Origin: Enoplolaimus lenunculus
Taxonomy: Eukaryota > Nematoda > Enoplea > Enoplida > Thoracostomopsidae
Length of the DNA stretch: 64,000 bases
Assembly: GCA_030248215.1 (NCBI GenBank)
Contig: JASANG010001958.1
Coordinates: 1-64,000 of the forward strand
Direction: 5' to 3'
The position numbers and the translations under genes were made by a program. Shown here piece by piece: positions 12,229 to 26,400 of the stretch; within the stretch, counting starts at the first letter, position 1; the number at the start of each line of letters is the position of its first letter. The notes under the pieces were generated by a model, which saw nothing but the letters and a program-made list of their open reading frames with translations, was not told the DNA's origin and made no database searches.

Positions 12229-12474
12229 ATAGTAACGTACCGTAAGACCAATTTAATTAAAATATATGACAATTTTCACATGAATTTAACCGTAATGCTT
12301 GTTCCACATTCCATGCCTGTATTAAATGACAATGTTTGACACTGTTGTTTACAAGTTAGAAACATTCTGTTATCTGTACGTGACAGATGCAAACGTTACA
12401 GCGTACGCAAAATATTGTGGAAGATGCATTACTGATTTGCTGTCCAAAAAATAAATTTTTTGCATTAAAAGTTC

Positions 12475-12601
12475 ACTGCAAAAAATGGTGAGTCAAATTG
12501 ACTCTCAGCGCAATCGGCTTTTCCGGACTACACAAACTGAGTCAAATTCGACTCTGCGAGAGTCAAATTTGACTCACTTTAGCGATTCATTGAGTCAAAT
12601 T
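12475..12601. mobile_element. CACTGC-type element, one half only
   Basis: CACTGCAAAAAATGGTGAG end followed by GAGTCAAATTTGACTC motifs; the other end is missing. Confidence 0.55.
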
Positions 12602-12757
12602 AAATAATGAACAGGTTGCATTTTAAGGCTTGGATTCCCACCGGATCCGCCACTGAAACGGTTATACACGTTACACTGATATGCAAACAACATAAAAATT
12701 ACACAACAAACATACATATATATACTTTCATAGTTGTTGGAACTGTACGGTCGGCAG

Positions 12758-12843
12758 AGGGTGCGACCGGATATCCGGTTCCGGTTTATAATCCGGCAAA
12801 AACTAATATCCGTATCCGGTAAATAAATATCCGGTTGCACCCT
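12758..12843. mobile_element. Short GGGTGC(A/G)ACCGG-type element
   Basis: GGGTGCGACCGGATATCC at one end and GGTTGCACCC at the other, with ATCCGG-rich interior; related to the element at 28614-29011. Confidence 0.5.
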
Positions 12844-13241
12844 GGGTCTGCATGACCTCAGTTCGAAGTTTTGCCAAAAGTTAAAAACCACGCCGGGAAT
12901 GGAACGTCGGTCGCCTTGTACTCGAGTCATTGCAACAACTTCTTATACCAATATATGTGTGCACTGCTATGGCAACATTTGCCTAGCAGACACTTACCGT
13001 ATAACCCAATCATCACAAGCAAACAAGCAACACCACCCAAACCACCCGCTCACCGCCCCACATCCACGACCCTGGGTCTGATAAGCAACATCTGTGATAT
13101 ATTCTTATAAAAATTTTTTTAAAAATTCAAAATCACAAAACAATGAAAATTTATAATATATTTTGATTAAAATCACCGAATCAGCAGGCATTAATTATAT
13201 TAAAACCTTTGAAACTATATGAAATATACATTAATTAATTC

Positions 13242-13441
13242 GGTCCATTTAAAGATCAGGGGCGGAACGGTTTTCTGTTTAACTGCAATAGAGAACGCTT
13301 AAGGTCTAGACTATTTTTTGCCTGGTTTAGGCTTACGTTTAGGCTTAGGAATATGCTCATTTTTACGCTTAGGTTTAGGCTTACGCTTAGGCTTAGGAAT
13401 ATGTTTATAACACTGTTCCGCCCCTGTTCGTTACATTGGCC
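13242..13441 (+). mobile_element. GGCC/TTAGGC-core element, type 1
   Basis: Opens GGTCCATTTAAAGATCAGG, closes CGTTACATTGGCC, flanked by ATTAATTC and ATTACTTC (7 of 8). Confidence 0.8.
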
Positions 13442-13942
13442 ATTACTTCTGTGCCAATGAAATTGTTCCTTGAATTCCGAGCCTAATATTTTCCAGAATT
13501 TCCTTAGACCCACTTGTTGGTTACGAACAGGATCATCGTCCGCACCGACAACGGACGGTGACGGGAATCGCCCCACCCTAACAGACAGCTTCGACCACTC
13601 CTTACCAAACGCTTTATAGACACCATCAAACTGGATGTTATGAAAATTTTTTTCTCACCTTGCGTTAAACCTTAATATTGCAATGTCTGAACCGAGTTAA
13701 TTTCTTCAAAATCTAAATAATTTAAACTGGCTGACCCACCTCAGATACCGTTTGTCTCAGCTGCTACCAATTCCTGGCAAGCAAACCGTGACAATCGGTA
13801 TCTGGGATTGGTGAGCAATGATTATTTAGGCAAAATTTTCAAAAAGAACTAAATTCATTTTGCTACCTGAAATGCTAATAAATCAACACTGATAGGAACA
13901 ATGTTCACGTGGTTTATAACCATACATCATGTTACGAACTTT

Positions 13943-14343
13943 GACCCATGTAAAGATCAGGGACGGAACGGTTTTTCTGTGGCACTGCAATAGACTAAGC
14001 TTAAGTTTTTGACTAATTTTTTTGCTTGGCTTAGGCTTAGGCTTAGGACTATGCTCATTCTTATTCTTACGCTTAGGCTTACGCTTAGGCGTAGGAATAT
14101 GCTCATTCTTATTCTTACGCTTAGGATTATGCTTAGGCTTAGGAATATGCTCATTCTTAAGCTTAAGCTTATGCTTAGGCTTAGGAATATGCTCATTCTT
14201 AGGCTTAGGCTTATACTTAGGCTTAGGCTTAGGCTTAGGCTTGGGAATATGCTCATTCTTAGGCTTAGGCTTATACTTAGGCTTAGGCTTAGGCTTAGGA
14301 ATATGCTTATAATACTGTTCCGCCCTTGTTGTTAACATTGGCC
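13943..14343 (+). mobile_element. GGCC/TTAGGC-core element, type 1, inserted at the PTB stop codon
   Basis: GACCCATGTAAAGATCAG to CAACATTGGCC variant, flanked by perfect CGAACTTT at 13935-13942 and 14344-14351. The right duplication includes the base pair that gives the last A of the PTB TGA. The core has four TTAGGC blocks separated by AATATGCTCATTCTT. Confidence 0.9.
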
Positions 14344-14350
14344 CGAACTT

Positions 14351-14425
14351 TCAAGGTGCGATACCATTTTTTGAGAACGAAACACGCAGATGTGAATTTT
14401 CAGCTAATTTCATATTGTGCATTGC
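14351..14425 (-). CDS. ptb-1: PTB exon 15: C-terminus and stop
   Basis: Acceptor CATTTTAG area then GCA ATG CAC; 75 nt from phase 0 to a TGA. It encodes [20 protein letters not shown] and GIAP. The HLRVSFSK terminus is the normal PTB end. The TGA (14353-14351) abuts the 8-bp target duplication of a transposon-like element, so the 3' UTR is predicted to run into that element. No AATAAA was recognised on the minus strand just downstream. Confidence 0.93.
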   Translation of the reverse strand, partial: AMHNMKLAENSHLRVSFSKNGIAP

Positions 14426-17400
14426 CTAAAATATAAACAAATAATAAAATTAAACGCTAGTTAAACATATAACACTAAAGTAAAGCGATGATTGGGTTAA
14501 TAATAAACACTGTAACAATAATAACTTTGCATTTGAAAAACTAATTCGACGAGTCTGATACGGAAATACATAAGTTTGAAACTGCCACTGGTCGTCGTAG
14601 TGCACCTTTAAGTCACAAAAAGTTTAATTTGCCAGGGGGAAGGGGCAAATTTTTACAAAGGGGGCACTTTTTCATTATATTGCTCTGGAACAATTTACCC
14701 GAGGGGTATATTCCTATATGGGAGGCAAAATTTTTCGTGACATTAGTTCTTGGGCTGATCAATAATAACATTTCTTAAAGTATAAAATTTTTGTTATGTT
14801 AATCATGTACAGAGAACGATATGAGTTATATCGCGACACCCTTTGATGTGAGCAACAGTGGTGTACGGATTGCTCGGGACCTACCTTTTTTCAGTAAATT
14901 CGGCCCAAATTTTAGCGTGAATGCGAAATTACGCAAAAATAACTTAAATTGTCTTAAACTTACTATTAAAGCTTCAACGGCTTGTTCAACCGATTCTAAT
15001 TGTATCAGCGCCATTTTGTGGTCTTTCCTTAAAATTAGAATATACACATATATACAATATATATATAATTAGAATATACACATATATACAATATATATAT
15101 ATATATATATGTATATGTATATGTATATGTATATATATGTATATATCCAGGTTCCAGTAGGAACTAAATTAAGCCGGAACAGGAACAGGGATTGAATTTT
15201 TTTGCTGGAACCAGAACAGGAACACGAACCGGAATTTGAAATAATTTTCATCACCGAATAACTGTTAATTTATAAACAGCCCTCAGATTGAAGTGGGGTC
15301 ACCCCGGCAAAGGCCGTCCCCCCACAACAAGGATGAAACCCGAACATTTGTTCTAAGATTTCGGTCCAATGTTACTTTAAGGGGCGTCCAGGTTTCTTCT
15401 GGTGGGTCTATAATAGTGTAGGTTTAGATTCTAGATTACGTTTTTTTTGCTTAGGCTCAGGATTCGGTTTAGGCTTAGGCTTAGGAACTCATTTTTGCAA
15501 CGCATAGGCTTAGGCTTAGGCTTAGGAATACGCTTAATCTACTGTTACACCGCTTGAAATAACATTCGCCAGATTTAGTATAAAAATTGTGTTATTTTCA
15601 CAGCGAACAAAAATATAACAAAACATTCAAACTTACGGAAAAAACTTGAAATCAACCGTACGAAATCCGTTTTCAACGAAAATTGAAATCAACGAATCTT
15701 CGGTCATATTTGGCCTGAAACATCATTTCAATCCCAGTTCAAATTATTGAACCATCATGAAATGAGCAACCGGATATTAATTTAACTCAATACCGGAACC
15801 GCGGATTTGTAATGTTTTTACCGGAACCACAGATAGTAATGTTTTTACCGGAATCGCGGATAGTAATGTTTTTACCATAACCGGATACGGAAGTTAATTT
15901 TTGCAGGATATTAAATCGGAACCGGATATCCGGTCGGTTCTTGCCGTCAGGTGCGTAGCCAAAATTTTGGAAAACACAGTTACTGTTTGCTGTAAAAAAT
16001 TCTAAAGGCGGCGTTTTTCAAGCCCACAACCAACTCACTTTGCTAGGGGGTGCTAAAACAATTTCAAGACGGGTATACGAAGGTTTTTGAAGACTTACAA
16101 GCAAAGTTGAAAATTTACTAGGAGAGGTGAAAAATTTTCCATGGGGGCTGAGTCACGTCTGGCTCCCCTCTGGCTACAGGCCCGATGATGCCAGTATTAA
16201 ATTTGAACAATTCAACTTACGGAATATTTGAAAGATGTAATGTCGAAGCTGGAGGATAAATATTTAAGTAATTTTTGCTTCCAGGCTTTTTGAATCGATG
16301 CACCGGCGATTGTGAATAGTCTTTGGTTAAACACGCGTCCTAGAAATCAGGTACTTGTTTACTTTCAAAGCCACACAGAATACCAACAAAATACTACACA
16401 TAATATAACTGGATTAACAAAACACGCTGAAGATTAGGTTTAGGCTCAGGTTTAGCTTAATAACCTAAACCTAAGCCTACAATTAGGCTTAGAAAAATAA
16501 TAAACATTAGTATGTGGGGACGTCTGTCTTTTATCAAACTAACACTTGTGTGGATGGGCGTGGTACTCTAAACCAGCGCTCGAAATGTATCAAGTTTCAA
16601 TATCACAAAACGTAAGGACGAATACGGGCATGTGATATACCGGAAAATTAAACAAACTGCTGCAATTAGTTATGCTAAACAGTAGCTGAGTTTCTAAAAT
16701 CTTACTTAAGTATTTACTTAAGTTATACGTAAGTAATTAATTGAACTGTCAACTTAAATAAATACTAAACTTTTTAACTAAAAACCAATAACCGCGAAAC
16801 GTGAGCCATTGTCATAACAAAAAAATAGTTTTGCATTATATTAAGGAGACACCACGAGCCTACATTTCAAATTAGGCCAAGGTAAATAATATGCATTGTA
16901 CAGTTAATCTGTAATATATCATATTTCATAGTTAGTGAAGTATTTACTTAAATTAAGTACACATTTAAGAACGATAAAATATAGTTAGTGAAGTATTTAC
17001 TTATTTTAAGTACGAATTTAAAAACGACAAAATGATTAAGTAATCGCGTAGCACATAAAAGTTGTACTCAAGTGAGGTTTCATAAACCCAGCCAGTGTCA
17101 TTAATGTTTTTCTGAAATTCGTGCAAATAAAAAATCACCATGATATTTTTTCTCAAAATGACGTTATCTGTAAACGCGTCGTGAAAACAGAACCTGAACC
17201 CCAGGAAACTTTTTTAAACACAGAATGTACCTTGTTGCATACTCTTCTGTAAATGTTTTTACCGACTAACGTAATTTATATACCATTCGACGCAGCTTGA
17301 AACCGGTATTCAAACCAAAATACAGTTAAATTAATTAAATTGTACCTGTTGTCCGTCTTTTGGCATTTGTACTATCGCATGTCTTGACGCAGCAACGTGA

Positions 17401-20400
17401 ATTTGCCGATCCCACAACTGTAGTTTGTCCAAATGTTGAATTGCTGTAAACAAAAAAATAAATATATAACATAAAACAAAAATATTTACTACTTTCGGAC
17501 TAAATAATAAATTTACAACCATTTACTTACATCGGCAAAGTAATGAACTGTTATCGGGTGTAATCTATATATTAAAGCTGGAATGCCACACATACGTATT
17601 TTGGGCAACTTTCCAGCAATAATTTGTTTACAATATAATTTCTAAGAACCGAAACGTGATTCTTATCTGAATAGAAAATTTGTATACAGATTATTGTGTA
17701 TTCGCTAACTTTTGCGCATTGTGCAAAATTGGCTGACTAGTAATAATTAAGGTGCATGTTAATTATAGCGAGCTACTAAACGAAAGACAACGAGACTGGC
17801 TGGCTTAGGTTTAGGTTTAGGCCGTTCGTTCGCCAAGACAACTTTTAGACGTAGGTATTCCCTAGACAATGTAATGAACTTCTGTTGGGTGTAATAATTA
17901 TTAATGCCCACGCTAATTATAACCTGTTGCTCACTGGAACACATTGAAACAGGGGGAAGTTAGAAACTTACAGGCTTTAGGTTTAGGCTCTGGTCCGTAG
18001 CCAGCTCAGCTTGCCAGGGGCGCTAAAAATTTTCAGGCGGCGCATTTAAAGCTTTTAATGGCGTATAAGCAGGGTTAAAAATCTTCTAGGTGGGCCAAAA
18101 TGTTTCCAGGGGCGATGAGCCCCCCTGCCCCCCCTTGGCAACGGGCCCTTAGGCTTAGGCTGTTCGTTCGCCCAAACAACTATTTGACGTAGGTATACCC
18201 TGTTAACAATGGCGGATCCATGGGGGGCCACCCCGGCCGTGGCCCCCCCAACAGCATCTCGACAAAAATTATATAGCAATTTTATGGCAATAGTTCGTGG
18301 TTTATGTGTGGGCGACAAAATAAGTTTATTACCTGTGAACTTTTGCCCCCTCATTTTGAAATCCTGGATCCGCCACTGCCTGCTAATATGAAATTCTGGC
18401 TACGCCCCTGTGGCTGAAACCATTTAAACGATACATTACATTACATCGATGGTCGAGGCGTCGTGGTTTATTACGTACCAAGTTGAGCTTGGATCGACTC
18501 TGCGTACTGAATCAATGCTGTGTCTTTCTTGGCGAACAAAATTTTCACACGATGCACGTCGCCGTACACACCTGAAAACAAAAAATAAACAACTAAAATT
18601 GTCAATAATCCAATTCAAAATATAACGGTGGCGTTGTATTGTGGTGCGGCGCCGCCGTGCGTCGCTGCGTGTCACTTTGTGACGCCATGCGTTGCCGCCC
18701 ATCACTGTGCGGCGCCATGCGTCGCCACCCGTCATCGTCGTGCGTTATCGTACGCGAGCAATGCGCGTACAATAGGGCACGATGAATAACGGCGACGTAT
18801 ACGGCGACGGACTGCGTCGGATGACATTAATATTAAAAATGTATAGCGTAACCCAAACAGGTGAAGCTATACTTTTTAACAATTTTAATGTCGTCCTATC
18901 GCGTCTGTCGTTGCAGAACCTGTAGTACTTTGCACTATATGTCAGGTGTAAACTACTGTAGGTTTAGACCTGGCAAGACTGAGGTTGCCTAAAACCTTAG
19001 TCACATGTTCTCAAATGTGTATTGCTCCTATCATCAGTTAGTAATATGTTTTCAAACCCGCTAATATCGGAGTTATTGAACTCAAAATTGGTACAGAAGT
19101 AGATCAAATCATATGCGATACGAGTGCTAAATTTTGAGACTCAGCATTTACTGGTTCTAAAGTTACAAGACCTACCATTAACTTGTGATAGGTGTTATAC
19201 ACATTTGAGAATACGGACTCTAAACGTAAGCCAGACCTGTGATTTAAGGCACCCGAGGCCGTCAATGCGAGAAACCGGCTTGCTTGTGGTGAGGTATTTT
19301 CGTTTTACGACTAACCAAAAAATAGAAATCACTTTAACTTTAGGTATTCAAGCGAGCTTAGCGATTGTTTCGAAACTTAAAAATTTAGAAATTAGGCCCG
19401 CCCATGTGAATTATAGACGCCTGATTATTGCGAGACAAAGAGATGAGCCCGTAGCCAAGGGTAACAGGGGGTTTAGCCCCTCCCCCTGGAAAAATTTGGG
19501 CCCCCACAGAAGATATTCAACCTTGCTTGTCAGTCATTGAAAAGCTTTAAATGCCGCTCTTGAAAATTTTTTAGCCCCCCTAGCAAGGTGAGCTGGCTAC
19601 GGGCCCGCAGAAAGATTGGTGAAGTTAGAGACTGGGAGGCCTTTAGGTTTAGGTTTAGGCTTAGGATTAAGATTTGGATTATACTTTTATGCCGCAGTTA
19701 TAATTTATTTTTGAATTAAATATGTATAGCAAAAAGATGTAACTTTAAAATACAAACTTACCACACACTGTGAAAATGCGTTTAAGTTTTCAATAAAACT
19801 TTTGCGTCTAAATTTTGTATTAAGGTTTAGCACTAAAATTGCGTCTTGTTTCTTGCTCGCTACTATTTCCCCCACTATTATAAATTGCGAGACTCTCTTT
19901 TCAGAAATTACAGCATCCACCATTGGTCCCAGGGATAACGTTTCAGGCCCGTGACCAACTCACCGTGCGGATGGGGGGGCTAAAAAATTTTCAGCAGGGG
20001 CATATAAGGGTTTTCGTTGACTTACAAGCAAAGCTGATAATTTTTAGGGGGGGGCAAAATTTTTTCAGGGGTGCTGAGCCCCCTGCCCCCCCACTTGGCT
20101 ACGAGCCCGTAACGTTCAGTGTCACAGCGGACACGTGCAACTAGGCGACCTTTGTCAGGGGGCCACTCATTTGGTAAGGGAGGTTCAAACCGTCTGGTCA
20201 CGGGCCACAGCACTGGGTGTGAAATTGGGTTGCAAATTTAGTCAGTTGAATGCAGTTTGTCGAGTTGAGTCGAATGACTGTAAGCTTAGCTAAATAGGAC
20301 AACCGGTTCGCGAGCTATTTTTCAAATAATTTTAACATTTGACACGATCTGAAACCGTTGGTACCGTATCAAAGTAGTAATTCGACCGTGGCCAAAGAAA

Positions 20401-23400
20401 CAACACGGCAACCACAATACTAAACTACCGCCGAATACGAATTTGTCAAAAATTCAAACTTGGAAAAAAAATGTAAACAAAGCAGGTCATGAGAAGCTCA
20501 AATATGCAAATAAAGATTCAAAAGTGAACCATTTTATGGTCACTGTTTCATTGTTAAACTGTAAGCGGCCCATGTATACAACAGGGCCAGAACAGTAGTA
20601 TAAGCATATTCCTAAGCCTAAGCCTAAGCGTACGGATGAGCCTATTCCTAAGCCTAAGCCTAAGCGTACGGATGAGCCTATTCCTAAGCCTAAGCCTAAG
20701 CGTACGGATGAGCCTATTCCTAAGCCTAAGCCTAAGCCTAAGCCTAAGCGTACGGATGAGCCTATTCCTAAGCCTAAGCTTAAGCCTAAGCCTAAGGGTA
20801 CGGATGAGCCTATTCCTAAGCCTAAGCCTGAGCAAAAATTTAGTCTAAAGCTTAAATTGACTCTATTATAGCCCCTGCGGAAAACGATCCGGCCCTGTTC
20901 TATACATGGGCCCTGTAAACTAAGGGAGTCGCTATTCTTGTCTGGCGCCTGTTTGCCAGCGTCTATCACCGTGCAGCATTGTACGCGTACGACTTCGGCG
21001 GACGGCGACGGACTGTGACCGCCGGCGCCGGATTGAAGCAATATATTGCCAGCCTAAATTGTGCAATATTGATTTGCAGCTGCAACTATGATGCGAAATA
21101 ACAGAGTTACGTAAATGTGTTACATGGTTTAACATATTTGAACTGCAAGTTTAATTGAAATAAATTTAAATTTGTGTTCAGTAAACGCCAAAGAGACGTG
21201 AATGATTGTAAAAAATGCCCTTCGTTTTAGCATCGAATCGAAAATGGGGAGTAGCGAAATTGCGCCGCCCCCCAAAAAAATAAAAGACAATGGCTGGATT
21301 TCCAAAATCTTACTTAAGTATTTACTCAAGTTATACTTAAATAATTACTTAAGTTGACGACCTAAGTAATTACTTAAGTTGACGACTTAAGTAAATACTA
21401 AAATTTCGAACAAATTAAAAAAACAGCAAATGTCAGCCATTGTCATAACAAGAAAGTAATTGTTTTGCTTTATATTAAGATGGCACCGTGAGTCTGCAAT
21501 TTTAATAAGACTAAAGGTTTAGTATACCTGAATGATAAATTTGTAATCTATCAAATTTAGTCAGCGACTTGAGTATTTATTTAACTTAAATACACTTTTA
21601 AAAACGACCAAATGGTTAAGTGTTTACTTTGCACGTACTTAAGTACTAAGTCGTACTTAAGTTGGGTTTTGAAAACCCAGCCAATTTCATGTAGCATGCA
21701 ACAGCATAAAACTTGCACGTGTGAATTAATAGCCGCCAGTATTTGAATGTGGGTACAATTACGTGCGTTGAAAATTTCAAAGGTTGTTGAGTTACAAACT
21801 GAAAAATATCTAAAACCATGTACGAAAAACCCAAAGGGGGCGAGTTTGAGCCCTAAAACGCCCTGCCCCCCACTGGCTACGCCTTTGGTGTATCAAAACG
21901 GTTTGCATAAGTTTATACAGTGTTTGATAGAACGAAAAATAGTATAAATAATTAAAAAGCAATAAGAAAACATACCGAAAAGAGTAAATAGGGCATCGCA
22001 TGTGACTCTCTGAAACAAGCGATACAGAAAACAAAGCAATTGAATAAAAAGTGATCATACAGGGTCACAATTTTAATTATTTATTTAATTTTCTATTAAA
22101 TATTGTAATATTTAACTTAAATTCGAAAAAAGATTTTAAAATAAAAACTTTTACATTTTTTCTTAATGACGTATTCATGTTTTCAAATTCATTTTTATGA
22201 TTCTTCTAAATGACGTAATTATGTTTTCAAATCCATTTTTACAATTTTTCTAAAAGACGTAATCATGTTTTCAAATTCATTTTTATGATTTTTCTAAATG
22301 ACGTAATTATGCTTCCAAATCCATTTATACAATTTTTCTAAAAAACGTAATCATGTTTTCAAATTCATTTTTATGATTCTTCTAAATGACGTAATTATGT
22401 TTTCAAATCCATTTTTACAATTTTTCTAAATGACGTAATCATGTTTTCAAATTCATTTTTATGATTTTTCTAAATAACGTAATTATGTTTTCAAATCCAT
22501 TTTTACAATTTTTCTAAATGACGTAATCATGTCTTCAAATTCATTTTTATGATTTTTCTAAATGACGTAATTATGTTTTCAAATCCATTTTTACAATTTT
22601 TCTAAATGACGTAATCATGTGTTCAAATACATTTTTACAATTTCTATAAATGACGTAATTATGCTTCCAAATCCATTTATACAATTTTTCTAAAAGACGT
22701 AATCATGTTTTCAAATTCATTTTTATGATTTTTCCAAATGACGTAACTATGTTTTCAAATGCATTTTTACAATTTTTCTAAATGACGTAAGCATGTTTTC
22801 AAATACATTTTTACAATTTCTGTAAATGACGTAATTATGCTTCCAAATTCATTTATACAATTTTTCTAAATGACGTAATCATGTTTTTAAATTCATGTTT
22901 ACGATTTTTATGAATGACATAATCATGTTTTCAAATCCATTTACACAATTTCTATAAATGACGTAATTATGTTTTCAAATTCATTTTTCAAAAAATGTTT
23001 AAAATCTCACAAAAATTCCAAATTAAGCAATTTTGGTAGTAATCATGTAAATTTCAAAATTAGGTATTCGCTGGTTTATAATGTGAAAGAATTTCAACAA
23101 TTTTGGATTTTAAAAAGCCCGGTCTATTCATTTTGAGGGAAGCCCACGTCACTGTTACAGCTATAGCACTAGCTTTGCGACCCTGATTATTAATAATAAG
23201 CAACAGTTTGTGACAGCATAGTTGCAAATATAATTGAAAACTACGTAGAAAAAAGACAGTAAGGAGCATAAAAGTGATTGTAAATTGTTTTAGCTGTATT
23301 TTATTTTAAGATTAGAAACATATAAATGAAAAAATGTGCGATATTTAAGAGTAAAAAATCATTAAAAAATGTGTCTTATTTTAGGAGTAGAAATAAATGA

Positions 23401-26400
23401 AAAAATTGTCTTTTTTTAAGAGTAAGAATAAATTTACAAAAATGTGTCTTATTTTAAAAGTAGAAATAAACTAAAAAAATATGTTTTATTTAAAGAGTAA
23501 AAATAAATTGAAAAATGTGTCTTATTTTAAGAGTAGAAATAAATTAAAAAATTTGTCTCATTTTGAGCGTAGAAATGAATTAAAAAATAAATATTCCTAA
23601 TTATTCTCGATAACTTGCACGTAGAAGCTAACATTTATCGTTACATTACGGTGGTATTTGACCACGTGTCTTGTAAGGAGTTGTGCAAGTCCAAGTTTAC
23701 AAAGTACAACTTTCTACTATGGATTTATATCCCACTCAGCATCACTTGCAGATGTTACGGGCGGTTTTTGTAAGGACTGCAATCCCCCGAAAAATGTTTT
23801 GTATGCAGCTCATTTTTAGACGCAAAAGTGGAAAAATTTAAAAATTTATACCCATAAATTATTAACTGGTACTGGCAGTGGCTGAAGGATGTACTACTTT
23901 TGAAACGGTCAAGTCAAAAATTTAAAATTTTTTGGATCCCTTTGTTGATTTTTCAAAGTGGTAATATTTCATTGCTGTTTTGACTATGAGAATTTGCTAA
24001 ATTTGAAAACAAAGATGAAATATGTTAGCGAATTTGAAAATTTATTCAGAACACGAGTAAGAATTTAAAATACAATGGTTGAATCTAAAATGGGAGCAAA
24101 CAATTTTGAACAAAAAATATTAACCGTTAATATTCAACTTCTGAATATGGATTTAAATTGAAAAATTTACAATTTGAAAAATATTTTAATCATCGCAAGC
24201 GGCCTTCAGGCTGGAATTTAGGGTTGTCCTGTCCTAGCTTGCTTCGGTACTGATGGATGTATATTATGTTGATGAAAAAGTAACAATATATAGAAAACAT
24301 ATATGGGTGCGCAGTGTGTAGTAGCATGCAGTTTTGTGAAGACGAACAAACGCGCACAGAGTATACGAGAAAAGCATGTTTTAGGAAGGCATAGCGAGAC
24401 AATAATTGAAGCCGATCGCATTTGTAAAAAGTTTTTAAGTTTATTATTACATTTATAAATAAAAAAATTACAATAAAATATTTAAAATTTCAAAATAAAT
24501 ATGTTTTTAATTCTACGTTAAACCAGTACCATACAGAGCCCTTCGCCAAAAATTTTGCTGCGGATCAGATGAAGCTCGCACTCACAACGTAAGGATTACA
24601 CCGGATCGCTGCTCTAAACCACTTTTCGCTACAATGGCTATATACCGTAAGTTTGGTACTACAAGATACGTATATGAATGCACGAGCCCCAATCACACGT
24701 GCTGGTTTTTGCAGCGAGAACTTGCAGTTGCAATTTGCAATTGCAAGTTTTTGCATCTAATACTTGTAGATGCAAACTTCAGCAACTGCAACTTTTGTGC
24801 AAGTTCTCGGTGTCAAACGAAATTTTCTTTCGATTAAAAAGTTAGCTGCAAGTTCTTGCTGCAAATTTCTTGCAAGTGCGGATAAAGCTCAAAAGTGGCT
24901 GATTTATAAGAAGTAAATGCTTTTCTTTACACCAGATAGACAAAAGCGTATAAAGAGAGCATTATTTGCTACGTAAGAACATAATATCAGTGGCTGTATG
25001 CCCAAAATTTTAAAACAATTTTTATTAATTAACGCATATACTTTCAGATGATAAGTCTGCATTCTCAAATGTGTACACTTTACCAGATAGAAACAAACAT
25101 TGAAATATAATATTTGAATTTGGCTACATTGATTCGCAACAGTGGCACTTGCGGACTTACACTGCAAAAAAAATGGTGAGTTAAATTAACTCTCTCCGAA
25201 ATAGGCTCTACGGGACTACACATACTGTGTCAAATTCGACTCCACGTGAACCAAATTCGACTCACTGAGTCGCACGTTTGACTCTGGCGGAGTCAAATTT
25301 GACTCTATTTGTGTAGTCTCGTAGAGCCTATTTCCGAGAGAGTCAATTTGACTCACCATTTTTTTACAGTGATTAACTGCGTCTAGCTGCAATGCATAGT
25401 TGAAAATACAAACCTAGGCGTTGTTCATGTATTCTCAAACATTTGTAGCATCTTTCACTGTTTGGTAATAATTCTTGTATTATTCGGACCAACGAATAAT
25501 GAGATTTGAAACCTAGTACATTCTTCAAGTTTTATTTGTGTCGTAATACTGCGCAAATTTTCCAAACATTAATTGCAAAAGTTAGTCAGTTTGAAAACAC
25601 GTCGCTAACTGATTATAGGTGCTATACGCATTTGAGAATATGAGCCTCAGACGTAGTATCAATTAACTCATATACCAACTTACCTCTTCGTTCAAGTTTG
25701 ACACTAAAACTACTGATGATTGCACTGCGCTGCTGTTTCCATTCAAAACACTGCAATTATCACTGTTGTTGTTGTTGTTGTTGTTGTTGCAGTTGTTGCA
25801 GTTGGTTGCGTTTGATGTCGCCGGAACACTTGTCAACAAATTTGTCGCGTGACTCGGAATGCTTATGGGTAACAATTGTGTTGGGGTTGACGGTATGCTT
25901 TGTAAGCTGCCTGTTGGAGTCGCCGGGAGCGATGCAGGTAAGAGTAGGCTGACGCCTTGCAGGGCTGCGATGTTGTTCGCGAGTAAATGTTGAGATATTC
26001 CTAAATTCATAGTTTGATATTAAGATGTAGTGCTAAAAGTTGCGTTTGGATTCTCGTTCGTCTCGCTTGCGAACCTTTTTTCACTGTGATATATAGCTAG
26101 CGGCATATTCGTGTAAATGTTTTGGATCCGACACTGATACTAAATTCAAAATATGATTAAGGTAAAATATTGTTGGCGAATTTTAATGACGCTCCGAGTC
26201 TAAACATTCTTAATTCTTTATGCACAAATTCGTGTATCGTTATTGGAAATTCGCTAATCTAAACTATTTGAACTATGGAAATAAATATCTTCTGGTTCAC
26301 GTTCGAAGCCAATTGCTTCGTTCAACCAGAGATGTAAGTGGTTAAAGATTTTAACCCGACCCACGCTTTAACCGAAAAATTTGCTTTACCCGCGATTCGC

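Noticed and set aside
18436-18735. 99-codon minus-strand frame over PTB exon 10
   Set aside because: The homologous reading is in a different frame and limited to 18571-18479 by splice sites.
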